Of a stretch of 12,983 nucleotides of DNA, positions 6,316-12,983 are shown in pieces. How positions within the stretch are numbered: the stretch's first letter is position 1; each line of letters begins with the position of its first letter. Source of the DNA: an uncultured Rubrobacteraceae bacterium. GTDB lineage: Bacteria > Actinomycetota > Rubrobacteria > Rubrobacterales > Rubrobacteraceae. The notes under the pieces are model-generated. The model made no database searches and was not told the DNA's origin. It saw only the letters and a program-made list of their open reading frames with translations. Both the position numbers and the translations under genes were made by a program. The DNA is taken from contig CADCVI010000072.1 of the NCBI GenBank assembly GCA_902806105.1, forward strand, positions 1-12,983, written 5' to 3'.

Positions 6316-6908
6316 CGGGGCGTGTTCCCCCCGGATGCGGCGGGCCGCAGGCCGGGAAGGCCGTCGATGCTCGATACGTTCTTGCGCGCCCGGTAGGCGG
6401 CCATCTTTTCGGGGCCCTTGCGCCGGGCCGAGGCGACGAGCTCCTCGCGGGGGCCCACGAACTCCATGAGCGGGACGCCGAACCCGCACGAGCTCGACAC
6501 CCGGTCCACCGCCACGTCCACGACGGCCCTAGATCCCGGCACGTCCGTGAGGAGGCGGCGCAACCCGTCGTGGGCGTCCCCGCCGGGCTCGTGCACCGTG
6601 CCCAGGCCGTAGAGGCGTACTATCCTGGGCGGGCCTTCGAAGGCGCAGAACATCAGGGTTATGCGTCCTCCGGCCTCGCCCCCGGCCTCACCGCCGGCCT
6701 TGAGGTGGGCTATGGTCTCCACGCCGCTGCCGGTCAGGTCGAGCCAGGCCACCCGGTTCGCGTCGATGACCCTGAAGGTGTCGAGCCCGCGGGGCGAGAC
6801 GTTTACGTGGGTCTCCGGGTCGGCCGGGGCGGTGGCCACAAAGAAGACCGGCTGACCTTCGATCCAGTCGACGAACTCGTCCGGGATCTTCTCGAAGGTC
6901 TGCGCCAT
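6312..6908 (-). CDS. Pyridoxamine 5'-phosphate oxidase (PPOX) family FMN-binding protein
   Basis: This 198-residue protein belongs to the PPOX-like split-barrel flavoprotein family, whose members use FMN or F420 in small redox reactions. Visible features are FFVATAPADPETHVNVSPRG (22-41), DLTGSGVETIAHL (57-69), ITLMFCAFEGPPRIVRLYG (83-101), the SSSCGFGVPLMEF block (138-150) and the tail RRKGPEKMAAYRARKNVSSI. The last two blocks mark a subgroup usually annotated only as PPOX family, not true PdxH. A small GGEAGGEAGG repeat at 72-81 expands one loop. The ATG at 6908 has GAGGAG 6 nt upstream. Its stop overlaps the start of the MOSC gene, so the pair is coupled. A TTGACC at 7017-7012 could be a -35 box, but the matching -10 is poor. 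The exact reaction is not predictable. Confidence 0.9.
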   Translation of the reverse strand: MAQTFEKIPDEFVDWIEGQPVFFVATAPADPETHVNVSPRGLDTFRVIDANRVAWLDLTGSGVETIAHLKAGGEAGGEAGGRITLMFCAFEGPPRIVRLYGLGTVHEPGGDAHDGLRRLLTDVPGSRAVVDVAVDRVSSSCGFGVPLMEFVGPREELVASARRKGPEKMAAYRARKNVSSIDGLPGLRPAASGGNTPR

Positions 6909-7018
6909 TGACTGCTCCTCTTTTCGGACCGGAACCGGGACGGCACTCCGAAGGCGTGGATCCGCGCCGGAGACCGCGACAGGCTTCCATGCTCCCCCAA
7001 TCCGGGCGGCGGGTCAAC

Positions 7019-7062
7019 GGCACGCCCGCGTTTCCTCCCGGCCTGGGCTGCGGCGGGGTGCC
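7019..7062 (-). terminator. Hairpin immediately after the EamA transporter stop codon
   Basis: On the minus strand GGCAC followed by CCCGC (7062-7053) pairs with GCGGG and GTGCC (7029-7025 and 7023-7019), leaving one bulged C. It begins at the base after the TAG stop. No U-tract follows. Position and stem strength suggest a terminator or 3' stabilising structure separating the transporter from the PPOX-MOSC pair. Confidence 0.4.
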
Positions 7063-7917
7063 CTAGCCGACCGCGAGGGCCACGATCCCAACGACCATGC
7101 AAAGGGAGGCGAGGAGACGACGCCTCAGGCCTTTCTCGGCCAGCAGGCCGCCGCCCAGGAGCGTCCCGATGAGGATCCCGATCTCGCGGGCGGGGGCGAC
7201 GCGGCTCACCGGGGCGAAGACCAGCGCCGTGAGCACCAGGAGATACGCGACGGGGCTGAGGACGGCGACGCCTAGAGCTTCGGGCCGGCGGGCCTGCCAG
7301 GCGCCCCGGATCTCCTCCCTCCTCCGCAGCGCGACCGGTAGGAGGACGACGGTCTGCACGAGCAGGGAGCCCCAGTAGTAGAGGACGGGAGAGAGCAGGA
7401 GATCGTCGACGGCGTACTTGTCCCAGAGGGTGTAGGCGGCGATAAAGGCGCCGGTCAACACGCCGAAGACCACCCCGAGCCACCTCTCGCCCGGCGACCG
7501 GCCTCCGCCGTCCGGTTCCCACGCCAGCAGAGAGACCCCGGCGACGATCAGGAGGATGCCGGCCCAGGCGACAGGCCCCGCCCGCTCCCCGAGCAGCAGG
7601 ATCGCGGCCGCGCTCGCGAGCAGAGGCCCCGTGCCCCGCGCCAGCGGGTAGACGACCGATAGATCACCCACCTGGTAGCCCTTCTGCAGGAGGAGAAAGT
7701 ACCCGATGTGCAGGGCCGCCGTGCCGAACACGAAGAGCAGCCCCACGGCCCCCAGGCGCTCGCCCCCGATAAAGACGCCGGCCGCCAGGGGCGCGAAGAT
7801 AACCGTCGAGAGCGCGCTATAGAGCCAGACAAAGGCGGGCCCGCTGGCGTCGCCGCTCGCGCGCTTGGCCAGGAGGTTCCAGGTGGCGTGGAGGAGACCG
7901 GAGACCAGCACTAGCAC
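7063..7917 (-). CDS. EamA/DMT-superfamily membrane transporter
   Basis: This 284-residue protein has about ten hydrophobic segments arranged as two EamA repeats, the layout of drug/metabolite transporters. LLHATWNLLAKRASG at the start, DLSVVYPLARGTGPLLASAA (near 84-103) and LLLGERAGPVAWAGILLIVA mark the first repeat. AAYTLWDKYAVDD opens the second, and its REIGILIGTLLGGGLLAEK matches the equivalent late helices. Such proteins export small metabolites, amino acids or drugs; the substrate is not predictable. The first canonical start in the frame is GTG 7917, but no Shine-Dalgarno lies close to it. A fine AAAGGAG sits further upstream, 7 nt before an in-frame GTA (7935-7933). The true N-terminus may therefore be a few residues longer than shown. 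Confidence 0.88.
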   Translation of the reverse strand: MLVLVSGLLHATWNLLAKRASGDASGPAFVWLYSALSTVIFAPLAAGVFIGGERLGAVGLLFVFGTAALHIGYFLLLQKGYQVGDLSVVYPLARGTGPLLASAAAILLLGERAGPVAWAGILLIVAGVSLLAWEPDGGGRSPGERWLGVVFGVLTGAFIAAYTLWDKYAVDDLLLSPVLYYWGSLLVQTVVLLPVALRRREEIRGAWQARRPEALGVAVLSPVAYLLVLTALVFAPVSRVAPAREIGILIGTLLGGGLLAEKGLRRRLLASLCMVVGIVALAVG

Positions 7918-8074
7918 CAGGGCGAAGAGGGTTACGGTCTCGCTCCTTTCGGCCGGGTCCCGCCTCTGAGACAGGGCGTAAGCTCTTCACGACCCTTCAT
8001 CCTCCGGCGTCCTCGGCGCTGTCCGCTTCGACGCCTTCTCGCGAGGGACGAAACCCCGCACGGAGCGGGCGCCA

Positions 8075-8104
8075 AGCATAGCAAGGCCGGGCGAGACCCC
8101 TCAA
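8075..8104 (-). promoter_or_regulatory. Probable promoter for the EamA transporter
   Basis: On the minus strand TTGAGG (8104-8099) and TATGCT (8080-8075) are 18 bp apart. Transcription from here would give a leader of about 150 nt containing a small CCCGC/GCGGG hairpin near 8055-8069 and a 22-codon frame (8000-7932) with a poorly spaced GGAGG. I see no known riboswitch in this leader. The divergent kinase promoter starts about 50 bp away. Confidence 0.4.
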
Positions 8105-8152
8105 CCCGGCGGGCCTGGACCGGGGAAACGGACTTCCTCTCCGCCTCGGCGC

Positions 8153-8181
8153 TTAACCGTCCGCCGCGCCGCGCGTATACT
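8153..8181 (+). promoter_or_regulatory. Promoter for the ABC1 kinase gene
   Basis: TTAACC (8153-8158) and TATACT (8176-8181) are separated by 17 bp, with a five-of-six match in the -10 box. The expected start near 8188 leaves a leader of about 20 nt carrying the GGGAGAGG ribosome binding site before ATG 8207. Confidence 0.55.
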
Positions 8182-8206
8182 CTCCAACCGTGACCGGGAG
8201 AGGGAC

Positions 8207-9688
8207 ATGACGTTCGGGCCGTGGGGGGTGGCGGCGCTCGGGGCCCGGGAGGTGCTCGCGAGGGCCACCCGGCGCTCGGCGGCCGGGTGGCGCGAGGCGG
8301 TGGCCGCCGGCGTGACGGACCCGGCCGCCCCCTTCCGCCTCGGCGACCTCTCCCGGGCGCAGTGGTTTCTCTGGACGGGCGCGGGGCTCGCCGCCGGCGA
8401 GCGGGTGGGCCGGGGGACGCCGGCGGGGCGGGCCCTCCCTTCGAGGGCGCTCGTGCTCGGGACGCTGGCCGCGGACCTCTACCTGGCGTACACGACGCTC
8501 AGGGAGAGGGGCCGCTGGCTGCCCGGAGCCGTCGGAGAGGCTGACTGGGAGCTGGCCCACCGGCGGGGGGCCGGGGTGCTGCTCGACGCGGCGGAGGCGT
8601 TGGGGGGGACGCTCATCAAGGCCGGCCAGTTCGCCTCCTCCCGCCCGGACCTCCTCCCCGCCGCGTACACCGAGGAGCTGTCCTCGCTGCAGGACCGCGT
8701 CCCCCCGCAACCCCCAGGCGTCATAGAGGAGGCCGTCGCCCGCGAGCTCGGGCGCCCCATAGACGGGATCTTCTCCCATTTCGAGCGCGAGCCCGTCGCC
8801 GCGGCCTCCATCGCCCAGGTCCACCGCGCGACGCTGCGCGACGGGCGGGAGGTGGCGGTAAAGGTCCAGTACCCTGGCATCCCAGACCTGATCGAGGCGG
8901 ATCTAGAGGCCCTCGAGTCCATCTTCGACGCCATCGCCCGGCTCGAACCCTCGGTGCGCCTGCGGCCCATCGCGGACTACCTCCGCTGGACCCTACCCCT
9001 GGAGCTGGACTTCCGCCGCGAGGCCGCGGCCATGGCGGGCCTCCGGCGGGCGCTCGGCCACCGCGGGGACGTGGTGGTGCCGGAGGCCGTCGAAGACCTG
9101 ACCACGGAGCGGCTGCTCGTCATGGACTTTGTGGAGGGGAGCAGGATCTCCGACAGCGAAGCCCTCGCCGCCGCCGGCGTCGACCCCGCCGCGGTGGCCG
9201 AGACGCTGAACGACGCTTTCGCCGAAGGGCTCTTCCGGCACGGCGTCCTCCACGCCGACCCGCACCCCGGCAACCTCCTCGTCCAGCCGGGCCCCGACGG
9301 CCCGCGCCTGGTCCTGCTCGACCACGGCCTCACCATGGAGCTGGACCCGTCCTTCGCCGCCACTTTAGGCAGGATGGTCGGCGCCATGAGGGAGGGCGAC
9401 CTGGAGGCGCTCACCCTCTCCCTGGGCGAGGCCGGGTTGCCGGTGGGGCCGGAGACGGACATGGAGACCCTGCTCGGCGTCGTCGGCGTCCTGCTCGGTG
9501 GCGGGCGGGAAGAGACCCGGCCCGAGCTCGGGGAGCTGGGCCGCGGCCTCGGGGCCAGCGTGGGGGACCTGCCGCCCAGGTTGCTCCTGGTGGGGCGGGC
9601 CATAGGCCTGCTCGACGGCATCACCCGCGCCCTCGACCCGGACCTCGACGTCCTGGAGATCGTCGCGCGCTACACCGACGACCCGTAG
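8207..9688 (+). CDS. ABC1/AarF/UbiB-family atypical kinase
   Basis: This 493-residue protein has the full set of ABC1 (UbiB/COQ8) motifs. KAGQ (138-141) is the family's diagnostic KxGQ segment. AAAS (198-201) is the alanine-rich loop that replaces the glycine-rich loop, K219 in VAVKVQYPG is the catalytic lysine, HADPHPGN (349-356) is the catalytic loop, and LLDHG (D372) replaces DFG. The family supports isoprenoid quinone metabolism or lipid homeostasis, probably as an ATPase-like kinase at the membrane. Residues 1-120 form a long N-terminal region with hydrophobic patches at about 52-63 and 81-95 that I cannot match to a domain. ATG 8207 has GGGAGAGG upstream. No quinone gene is nearby, so the exact role is open. 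Its 3' end lies 15 nt from the convergent sulfotransferase. Confidence 0.94.
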   Translation: MTFGPWGVAALGAREVLARATRRSAAGWREAVAAGVTDPAAPFRLGDLSRAQWFLWTGAGLAAGERVGRGTPAGRALPSRALVLGTLAADLYLAYTTLRERGRWLPGAVGEADWELAHRRGAGVLLDAAEALGGTLIKAGQFASSRPDLLPAAYTEELSSLQDRVPPQPPGVIEEAVARELGRPIDGIFSHFEREPVAAASIAQVHRATLRDGREVAVKVQYPGIPDLIEADLEALESIFDAIARLEPSVRLRPIADYLRWTLPLELDFRREAAAMAGLRRALGHRGDVVVPEAVEDLTTERLLVMDFVEGSRISDSEALAAAGVDPAAVAETLNDAFAEGLFRHGVLHADPHPGNLLVQPGPDGPRLVLLDHGLTMELDPSFAATLGRMVGAMREGDLEALTLSLGEAGLPVGPETDMETLLGVVGVLLGGGREETRPELGELGRGLGASVGDLPPRLLLVGRAIGLLDGITRALDPDLDVLEIVARYTDDP

Positions 9689-9695
9689 AGGAATA

Positions 9696-9716
9696 CTCCG
9701 GGGCTACCCGGCGGAG
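9696..9716. terminator. Hairpin between convergent kinase and sulfotransferase genes
   Basis: CTCCG-GGG (9696-9703) pairs with CCC and CGGAG (9707-9709, 9712-9716) across the loop CTA, with a GG bulge. The loop is the reverse complement of the sulfotransferase TAG stop. There is no T-tract on either side. In a 15-nt convergent gap it is the only candidate for a shared two-way terminator. Confidence 0.4.
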
Positions 9717-10720
9717 CCGCGGCGGGAGTAGAACTCGTCGAGGAGGGGGGCGCTGATCTCCTCCACGATCTCTACCTGCCTGGGGGTGAGGTCCTCCTCC
9801 CAGCCCCCGGGGGAGGCCTTCCGGTAGAACTTCCCCTGCCCCTTCATGTCCTCGGGTATGGCCTCCCAGGAGTGCTTCTCGACCGCCCGGGCCAACGTGT
9901 CCCCGCCGGCCTCCATCCCAAGCTCCGAGTAGACGCGCCTCATGGCGCCCAAGGTGTCGGCCAGAAGATCCTCGTAGCGGACCAGCGTCTTGGGGCCCCC
10001 GTGGGCATCGAAGGCCTCCCGCGCCCTCTCCATGTTCCGCAGGTACTTTTTGGCCGACCTCTTCACCACGGCGTCAGGTTGTTTGGCGGTGAGGGACTTG
10101 CGGCCCGAGCCCGTGGCTCGGCGCTGCTCCTTCTGCCAGCTGCCCTCCCGTGTGGCGTCGAGGGAGGAGGAGACGACGTCGCGGGGGTCGCGGACCAACA
10201 GGATCATGCGGCTCTCCGGCAGCGCCTCCATGAGGAAGGGAGCACCCACGCCGCCGCCGGGCTCCTTCACGACGAGAGAGTCGTCGGGGCCGAGGTTCGG
10301 GAAGGCGTACCTGGCGCCGGTCAGAACGAAGTGCCTTATCGAGCCTATCCAGGCGGGCCGGGCCGGGGCGCCCATTATAAAGTTCGCCGACTCCGTCTTG
10401 GCCTTCGGGTTGTTCTCGTAGAACTCCCCGAAGAGGTGGCCCACCCGCGGCTCCTTCCAGACCGCGGTCCCGCCCATCTCGCCCATCATGGAGGCAAGCC
10501 ACGTGCTCCCGCTTCTGGCGACGCAGAAGATCCAGACGACGTTCGCCGCGCTCAAGCCCTCCCCATTCTCCTCTGGCGCGACGATGCGCGAACGTCCTGA
10601 TCCGGCCGACGCTGCGGCCAGCCGGCGCCTCAGAACGGCCAGCTTCGGGTACCGCGTGGAGGCCCGACGCCACGCCCACAAACCCCTGCTCTTTAGCCGT
10701 GATCCGAAAGACGCCCTCAT
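9704..10720 (-). CDS. PAPS-dependent sulfotransferase family protein
   Basis: This 338-residue protein should transfer a sulfuryl group from 3'-phosphoadenylyl sulfate to an unknown acceptor. The 5'-phosphosulfate loop is ARSGSTW (68-74) after a hydrophobic strand (VVWIFC). The 3'-phosphate site is VRDPRDVVSSSLDA (176-189), with the canonical Arg and Ser. VRYEDLL (247-253) is the usual following motif, and FYRKASPGGWEEDLT (298-312) matches the C-terminal substrate/PAPS loop. I chose ATG 10720 because TGAGGT lies 5 nt upstream; a GTG at 10732 is possible but has no ribosome binding site. The first about 58 residues are very basic and precede the fold. No PAPS-synthesis or glycan genes are adjacent, so the acceptor cannot be guessed. 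Confidence 0.88.
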   Translation of the reverse strand: MRASFGSRLKSRGLWAWRRASTRYPKLAVLRRRLAAASAGSGRSRIVAPEENGEGLSAANVVWIFCVARSGSTWLASMMGEMGGTAVWKEPRVGHLFGEFYENNPKAKTESANFIMGAPARPAWIGSIRHFVLTGARYAFPNLGPDDSLVVKEPGGGVGAPFLMEALPESRMILLVRDPRDVVSSSLDATREGSWQKEQRRATGSGRKSLTAKQPDAVVKRSAKKYLRNMERAREAFDAHGGPKTLVRYEDLLADTLGAMRRVYSELGMEAGGDTLARAVEKHSWEAIPEDMKGQGKFYRKASPGGWEEDLTPRQVEIVEEISAPLLDEFYSRRGSAG

Positions 10721-10805
10721 CAAATACCTCACCGGAGTCGGTTACCCTCGAACGCAGCGGTCAGGTTAGAGCATCCCGCGCCTTTAGTAAAATCGGGGGA
10801 CGAGG

Positions 10806-11747
10806 CTACCGCGCGACCGGCTGTTGCGCGGGGAGCAGCTTCGAGCCGTCCATGGTCTGGTCCGGTGGGGGCGCCTGGACGTCTACCGGCGTGCCGAAGT
10901 CGTAGTACTCGGCGACGATGCTCGTCTGCATCTTGCCTCCCTCTGACATCTCGGGGGCGTCCTCGGGCACGGGCACGGTCGCGTTCATCGCGTAGCGGCG
11001 GACGCGGTTCTGGTCGTCGAGCCACACCTCAACCGGGAACTTGCTCGCGCCGAGCTTTTCGACCATCTCGTCTTGCGCCTCCTGCGCCTCGGCGTCCCCT
11101 CCGGCGGCCTCGTTTTTCAGGTCCACAACTGCCTCGTAATGGGTCGTCCGGACGCCGCGCACCTCCTCCACCCCAACCTTCTCGACGGAGTCGGAGACCC
11201 CACGCAGGTACTCCAGCTGGCGCGTGGGATCCTGCGCCGCTCCTCCCTGCATCTGGGCCGGGCTCGCATCGTACTGCTGCCCGTACATGGCCTCCAAGTC
11301 CACCTCCATCCAGGGTTTGGCGTCGGGCATCTGCGCCACGAGGTCTTCCGGCATCTTCACGTAGACGGTGTCCTCGATCTGGCGCATCTCGAAGCCGCCC
11401 ATCCCGAGCATCTCAACCGTCATGCTGGACGCGGCGCCGGAGAAGCTCACGACGCCCCGACCCGTCATCGTCACGGGGTCCGACTGCCCCGAGGACTCGG
11501 GGTTTACGGGCGGACCAGTCGTCGTTATCTCGAAGGAGGTCTTCGCAGTGCTCTCGGCGGCCGTCTCCCTGTAAGCGACCTGCACCGTCTCTACCGGCGT
11601 CGGTCTCTCGACCTTCCCTGGTGTCCCCTTCAGTGTCCCTCTCTCTGGTAGGCTCTTCGCGGAGGACCCCCCGTCTTCGGAAGAACCGCACGCGCCGGCC
11701 AGCACCACTATCGCGGCCAGCGCCAGCATCGTCAGAAGTTTTCTCAA
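10806..11747 (-). CDS. LppX/LolA-like lipoprotein
   Basis: This 313-residue protein is predicted to be exported and lipid-anchored on the outer face of the membrane. The signal peptide is LRKLLTMLALAAIVVLAGAC, and C20 in the lipobox LAGAC is the lipidation site, followed by a Ser/Gly-rich linker. The mature part has alternating strands (MTVEMLGMGGFEMRQIEDTV, YVKMPED, KPWMEVDL, RTTHYEAVVDL, FPVEVWLDDQNRVRRY) typical of the LppX/LprAFG and LolA half-barrel, which binds lipids or hydrophobic molecules in actinobacteria. I chose TTG 11747 because AGGAGAGG lies 4 nt upstream and the signal peptide then has normal length. The frame stays open for 47 codons further upstream, but that part is not signal-like. 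Ligand is unknown. Confidence 0.85.
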   Translation of the reverse strand: MRKLLTMLALAAIVVLAGACGSSEDGGSSAKSLPERGTLKGTPGKVERPTPVETVQVAYRETAAESTAKTSFEITTTGPPVNPESSGQSDPVTMTGRGVVSFSGAASSMTVEMLGMGGFEMRQIEDTVYVKMPEDLVAQMPDAKPWMEVDLEAMYGQQYDASPAQMQGGAAQDPTRQLEYLRGVSDSVEKVGVEEVRGVRTTHYEAVVDLKNEAAGGDAEAQEAQDEMVEKLGASKFPVEVWLDDQNRVRRYAMNATVPVPEDAPEMSEGGKMQTSIVAEYYDFGTPVDVQAPPPDQTMDGSKLLPAQQPVAR

Positions 11748-11807
11748 GCGACCTCTCCTCTCGACCGGAACGGACGCGGTCGCCCGTTCCCCGTTCGACC
11801 TCGGTCC

Positions 11808-11823
11808 AATATCACAGATCACA
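11808..11823 (-). promoter_or_regulatory. TGTGAT direct repeat overlapping a possible extended -10 for the lipoprotein gene
   Basis: On the minus strand TGTGAT occurs twice, 7 bp apart (11823-11818 and 11816-11811), and runs into TGTGATATT, which fits an extended -10 (TG-N-GATATT). No good -35 is seen. The leader to TTG 11747 would be about 50 nt. A regulator could bind here, but this is weak evidence. Confidence 0.25.
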
Positions 11824-11943
11824 TCCCCCGGCGCATAGGACCAGGGGACTGATTCTCCGGACCCCGGGTATGATCCTCCCTCCCGCAACCCACCCCGAAT
11901 CCCGTAGACTTACCCGGACGGAGACCCGAGAAGGAGCCCGACC

Positions 11944-12396
11944 ATGGCAGACCTACCGCAGCAGGGCCAACCCCTACCCGAGATCGACCTCACCGCCGAA
12001 GACGGGAGCCACCTCGGGAGGGACGACCTCACCGGCCAGAGGACCGTCCTCTACTTCTACCCCAAGGACGACACCCCGGGCTGCACGAAGGAGGCCTGCG
12101 CCTTCCGAGACCGCATGGTGGACTACGACGAGGCGGACATAAAGATCTACGGCGTCTCCCTTGACTCCCCGGAGTCCCACCGCGAGTTCAGGGAGAAGTA
12201 CGGCCTCAACTTCCCGCTCCTCACCGACGAGGACGGCCGCGCCGCCGAAGCCCTCGGCGTACTGCGCGAAAACGGAGAGGTGGCGAACCGCGTCACCTTC
12301 CTGCTCGCCCCCGACGGGAACGTCGCGAAGGTCTACCCCGAAGTCTCCCCCGAGACCCACGCCGACGAGATCCTCACCGACGCCGAGTCCATCTAA
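11944..12396 (+). CDS. bcp: Thiol peroxidase, Bcp-type peroxiredoxin
   Basis: This 150-residue cytoplasmic peroxiredoxin reduces hydrogen peroxide and organic hydroperoxides using thioredoxin-type reductants. The active site FYPKDDTPGCTKEACAFRD shows Thr44, the peroxidatic Cys47 and a resolving Cys52 five residues later, the arrangement of the two-cysteine Bcp/PrxQ class. Length and the following blocks (YGVSLDSPESHREFREKYGL, PLLTDEDG, RVTFLLAPDGNVAKVY) are typical. ATG 11944 has GAAGGAG 7 nt upstream. TATGAT (11869-11874) could be a -10 box, without a good -35. It is divergent from the lipoprotein gene and 71 nt upstream of the PRC-barrel gene in the same direction, so the last two could be co-transcribed. 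Confidence 0.96.
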   Translation: MADLPQQGQPLPEIDLTAEDGSHLGRDDLTGQRTVLYFYPKDDTPGCTKEACAFRDRMVDYDEADIKIYGVSLDSPESHREFREKYGLNFPLLTDEDGRAAEALGVLRENGEVANRVTFLLAPDGNVAKVYPEVSPETHADEILTDAESI

Positions 12397-12467
12397 GGTC
12401 TTTGTTTCGGCCCGCCGGGGGTAAGAAGGGGACAGGGCAGAGATGCAACCCGCGGCAGGAGGTCGAG

Positions 12468-12983
12468 ATGAGCACCGGACAAGGCGGAGACAGGTTTCGG
12501 GAGCTGGAGCAGGCGTACGGTGAGTACACCGTCTACGACCAGCACTACGAGAAGGTCGGCAAGATCGACGACATCTTCGTAGACCACAACGACGAGCCGG
12601 AGTACATAGGCGTCAAGACGGGCTTCCTCGGGACGAAGTCCACCCTGATCCCGGTAGAGCTCGTCCGCGTGAACGACCGGCGCAAGCTCGTCGAGGTCGC
12701 GGCGGACGGGGAGGCCATAAAGCACGCCCCGACCTTCAACGACGACGGGGATATAACGCCCGACTACGAGAACCGCGTCCACGGCTACTTCGGCCTGGAG
12801 CGCCCGGCCCACATGCAGAGCAGCGGCGGCTACGGCGGCTACTACGACTCCCCCACCGACGCCTCCCGCGAGGAGGAGCTGCGCCGCTCGGTCGACACCG
12901 AGTACGGCGAGCGCACGGAGACGTCAGCAGGGACCACCTCTTCTGGGGACCGGGACCTCGACCTCCCGCTCGACGAACCGGCG
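12468..12983 (+). CDS. PRC-barrel domain protein (N-terminal 172 residues; runs off the right edge)
   Basis: The frame opens at ATG 12468 with AGGAGGT 4 nt upstream and stays open to the end of the window. Residues 18-70 form a PRC-barrel, with VYDQHYEKVGKIDDIFVD, EYIGVKTGFLGTKSTLIPVE and VRVNDRRKLVEV in the usual order. PRC-barrels occur in photosynthetic reaction centres and RimM, and widely in small actinobacterial proteins tied to general stress. A Gly/Tyr-rich linker (SSGGYGGYYDSP) follows, then an acidic, Thr/Ser-rich region. In actinobacteria such proteins often continue into a DUF2382 stress domain; that part would lie beyond the window. The role is unknown; the position after bcp fits a stress function but does not prove it. 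Confidence 0.88.
   Translation, partial: MSTGQGGDRFRELEQAYGEYTVYDQHYEKVGKIDDIFVDHNDEPEYIGVKTGFLGTKSTLIPVELVRVNDRRKLVEVAADGEAIKHAPTFNDDGDITPDYENRVHGYFGLERPAHMQSSGGYGGYYDSPTDASREEELRRSVDTEYGERTETSAGTTSSGDRDLDLPLDEPA

Noticed and set aside
4972..6396. Open frame of 474 codons on the plus strand spanning the alpha/beta hydrolase and MOSC genes.
   Set aside because: It crosses two recognised minus-strand genes and the gap between them and has no recognisable motif.
6313..6489. Upstream extension of the MOSC frame to a start at 6489.
   Set aside because: The added 58 residues are Arg/Pro-rich, lie inside the PPOX gene and do not resemble MOSC; the ATGA overlap gives a natural start at 6315.
7930..8000. 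Glycine-riboswitch-like fragments (GGCCGAAAGGAGC and GTCTCAGAGGC) in the transporter leader.
   Set aside because: The blocks occur in the wrong order and without the expected first helix; AAAGGAG is better explained as a ribosome binding site.
10865..12142. Open frame of 425 codons on the plus strand over the lipoprotein and part of bcp.
   Set aside because: It is an Arg/Ser/Pro-rich shadow; the signal peptide with lipobox on the minus strand and Bcp in another plus frame explain the coding signal.

Overview
The window reads as chromosomal DNA of a very GC-rich actinobacterium. Strong AGGAG-type ribosome binding sites, TTG and GTG starts, ATA and AGG codons inside otherwise GC-rich genes, and the protein sequences together suggest Rubrobacter or a close relative. 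That placement is my inference, not a database result. There is no tRNA, rRNA, CRISPR array, insertion sequence or phage gene, so this is ordinary core and stress-related chromosome.

Layout. Positions 1-1822 (minus) hold the first about 607 codons of mutS; the rest lies off the left edge. Between mutS and the next gene is what looks like a decayed C-terminal piece of a universal stress protein (1854-2023, minus). A TerC-family membrane protein (2101-3042, minus) follows. Its roughly 240-nt leader carries the conserved blocks of the yybP-ykoY manganese riboswitch, a promoter at the correct distance, a long hairpin, and a 21-codon leader frame whose stop overlaps the terC TTG start. Divergent from it is a ribonucleoside hydrolase (3401-4342, plus), which converges on a membrane-anchored alpha/beta hydrolase (4459-5634, minus).

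Next come three minus-strand genes: an EamA transporter (7063-7917), then a flavin-binding PPOX-family protein (6312-6908) and a MOSC-domain protein (5773-6315) joined by an ATGA overlap. Hairpins without U-tracts follow the transporter and the MOSC gene. A divergent promoter region (7918-8206) serves the transporter and an ABC1/UbiB-type kinase (8207-9688, plus). The kinase converges within 15 nt on a PAPS-type sulfotransferase (9704-10720, minus). A LppX/LolA-like lipoprotein (10806-11747, minus) lies divergent from a Bcp peroxiredoxin (11944-12396, plus), which is followed by a PRC-barrel protein (12468 to the right edge, plus).

How the parts fit. Several genes fit oxidative and metal stress biology: manganese-controlled TerC, Bcp, the PRC-barrel protein, the decayed Usp and MutS repair. 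They do not form one operon. No new multi-gene system is evident. The most informative element is the terC leader, where riboswitch, alternative hairpin and overlapping leader frame appear to be layered on one another.
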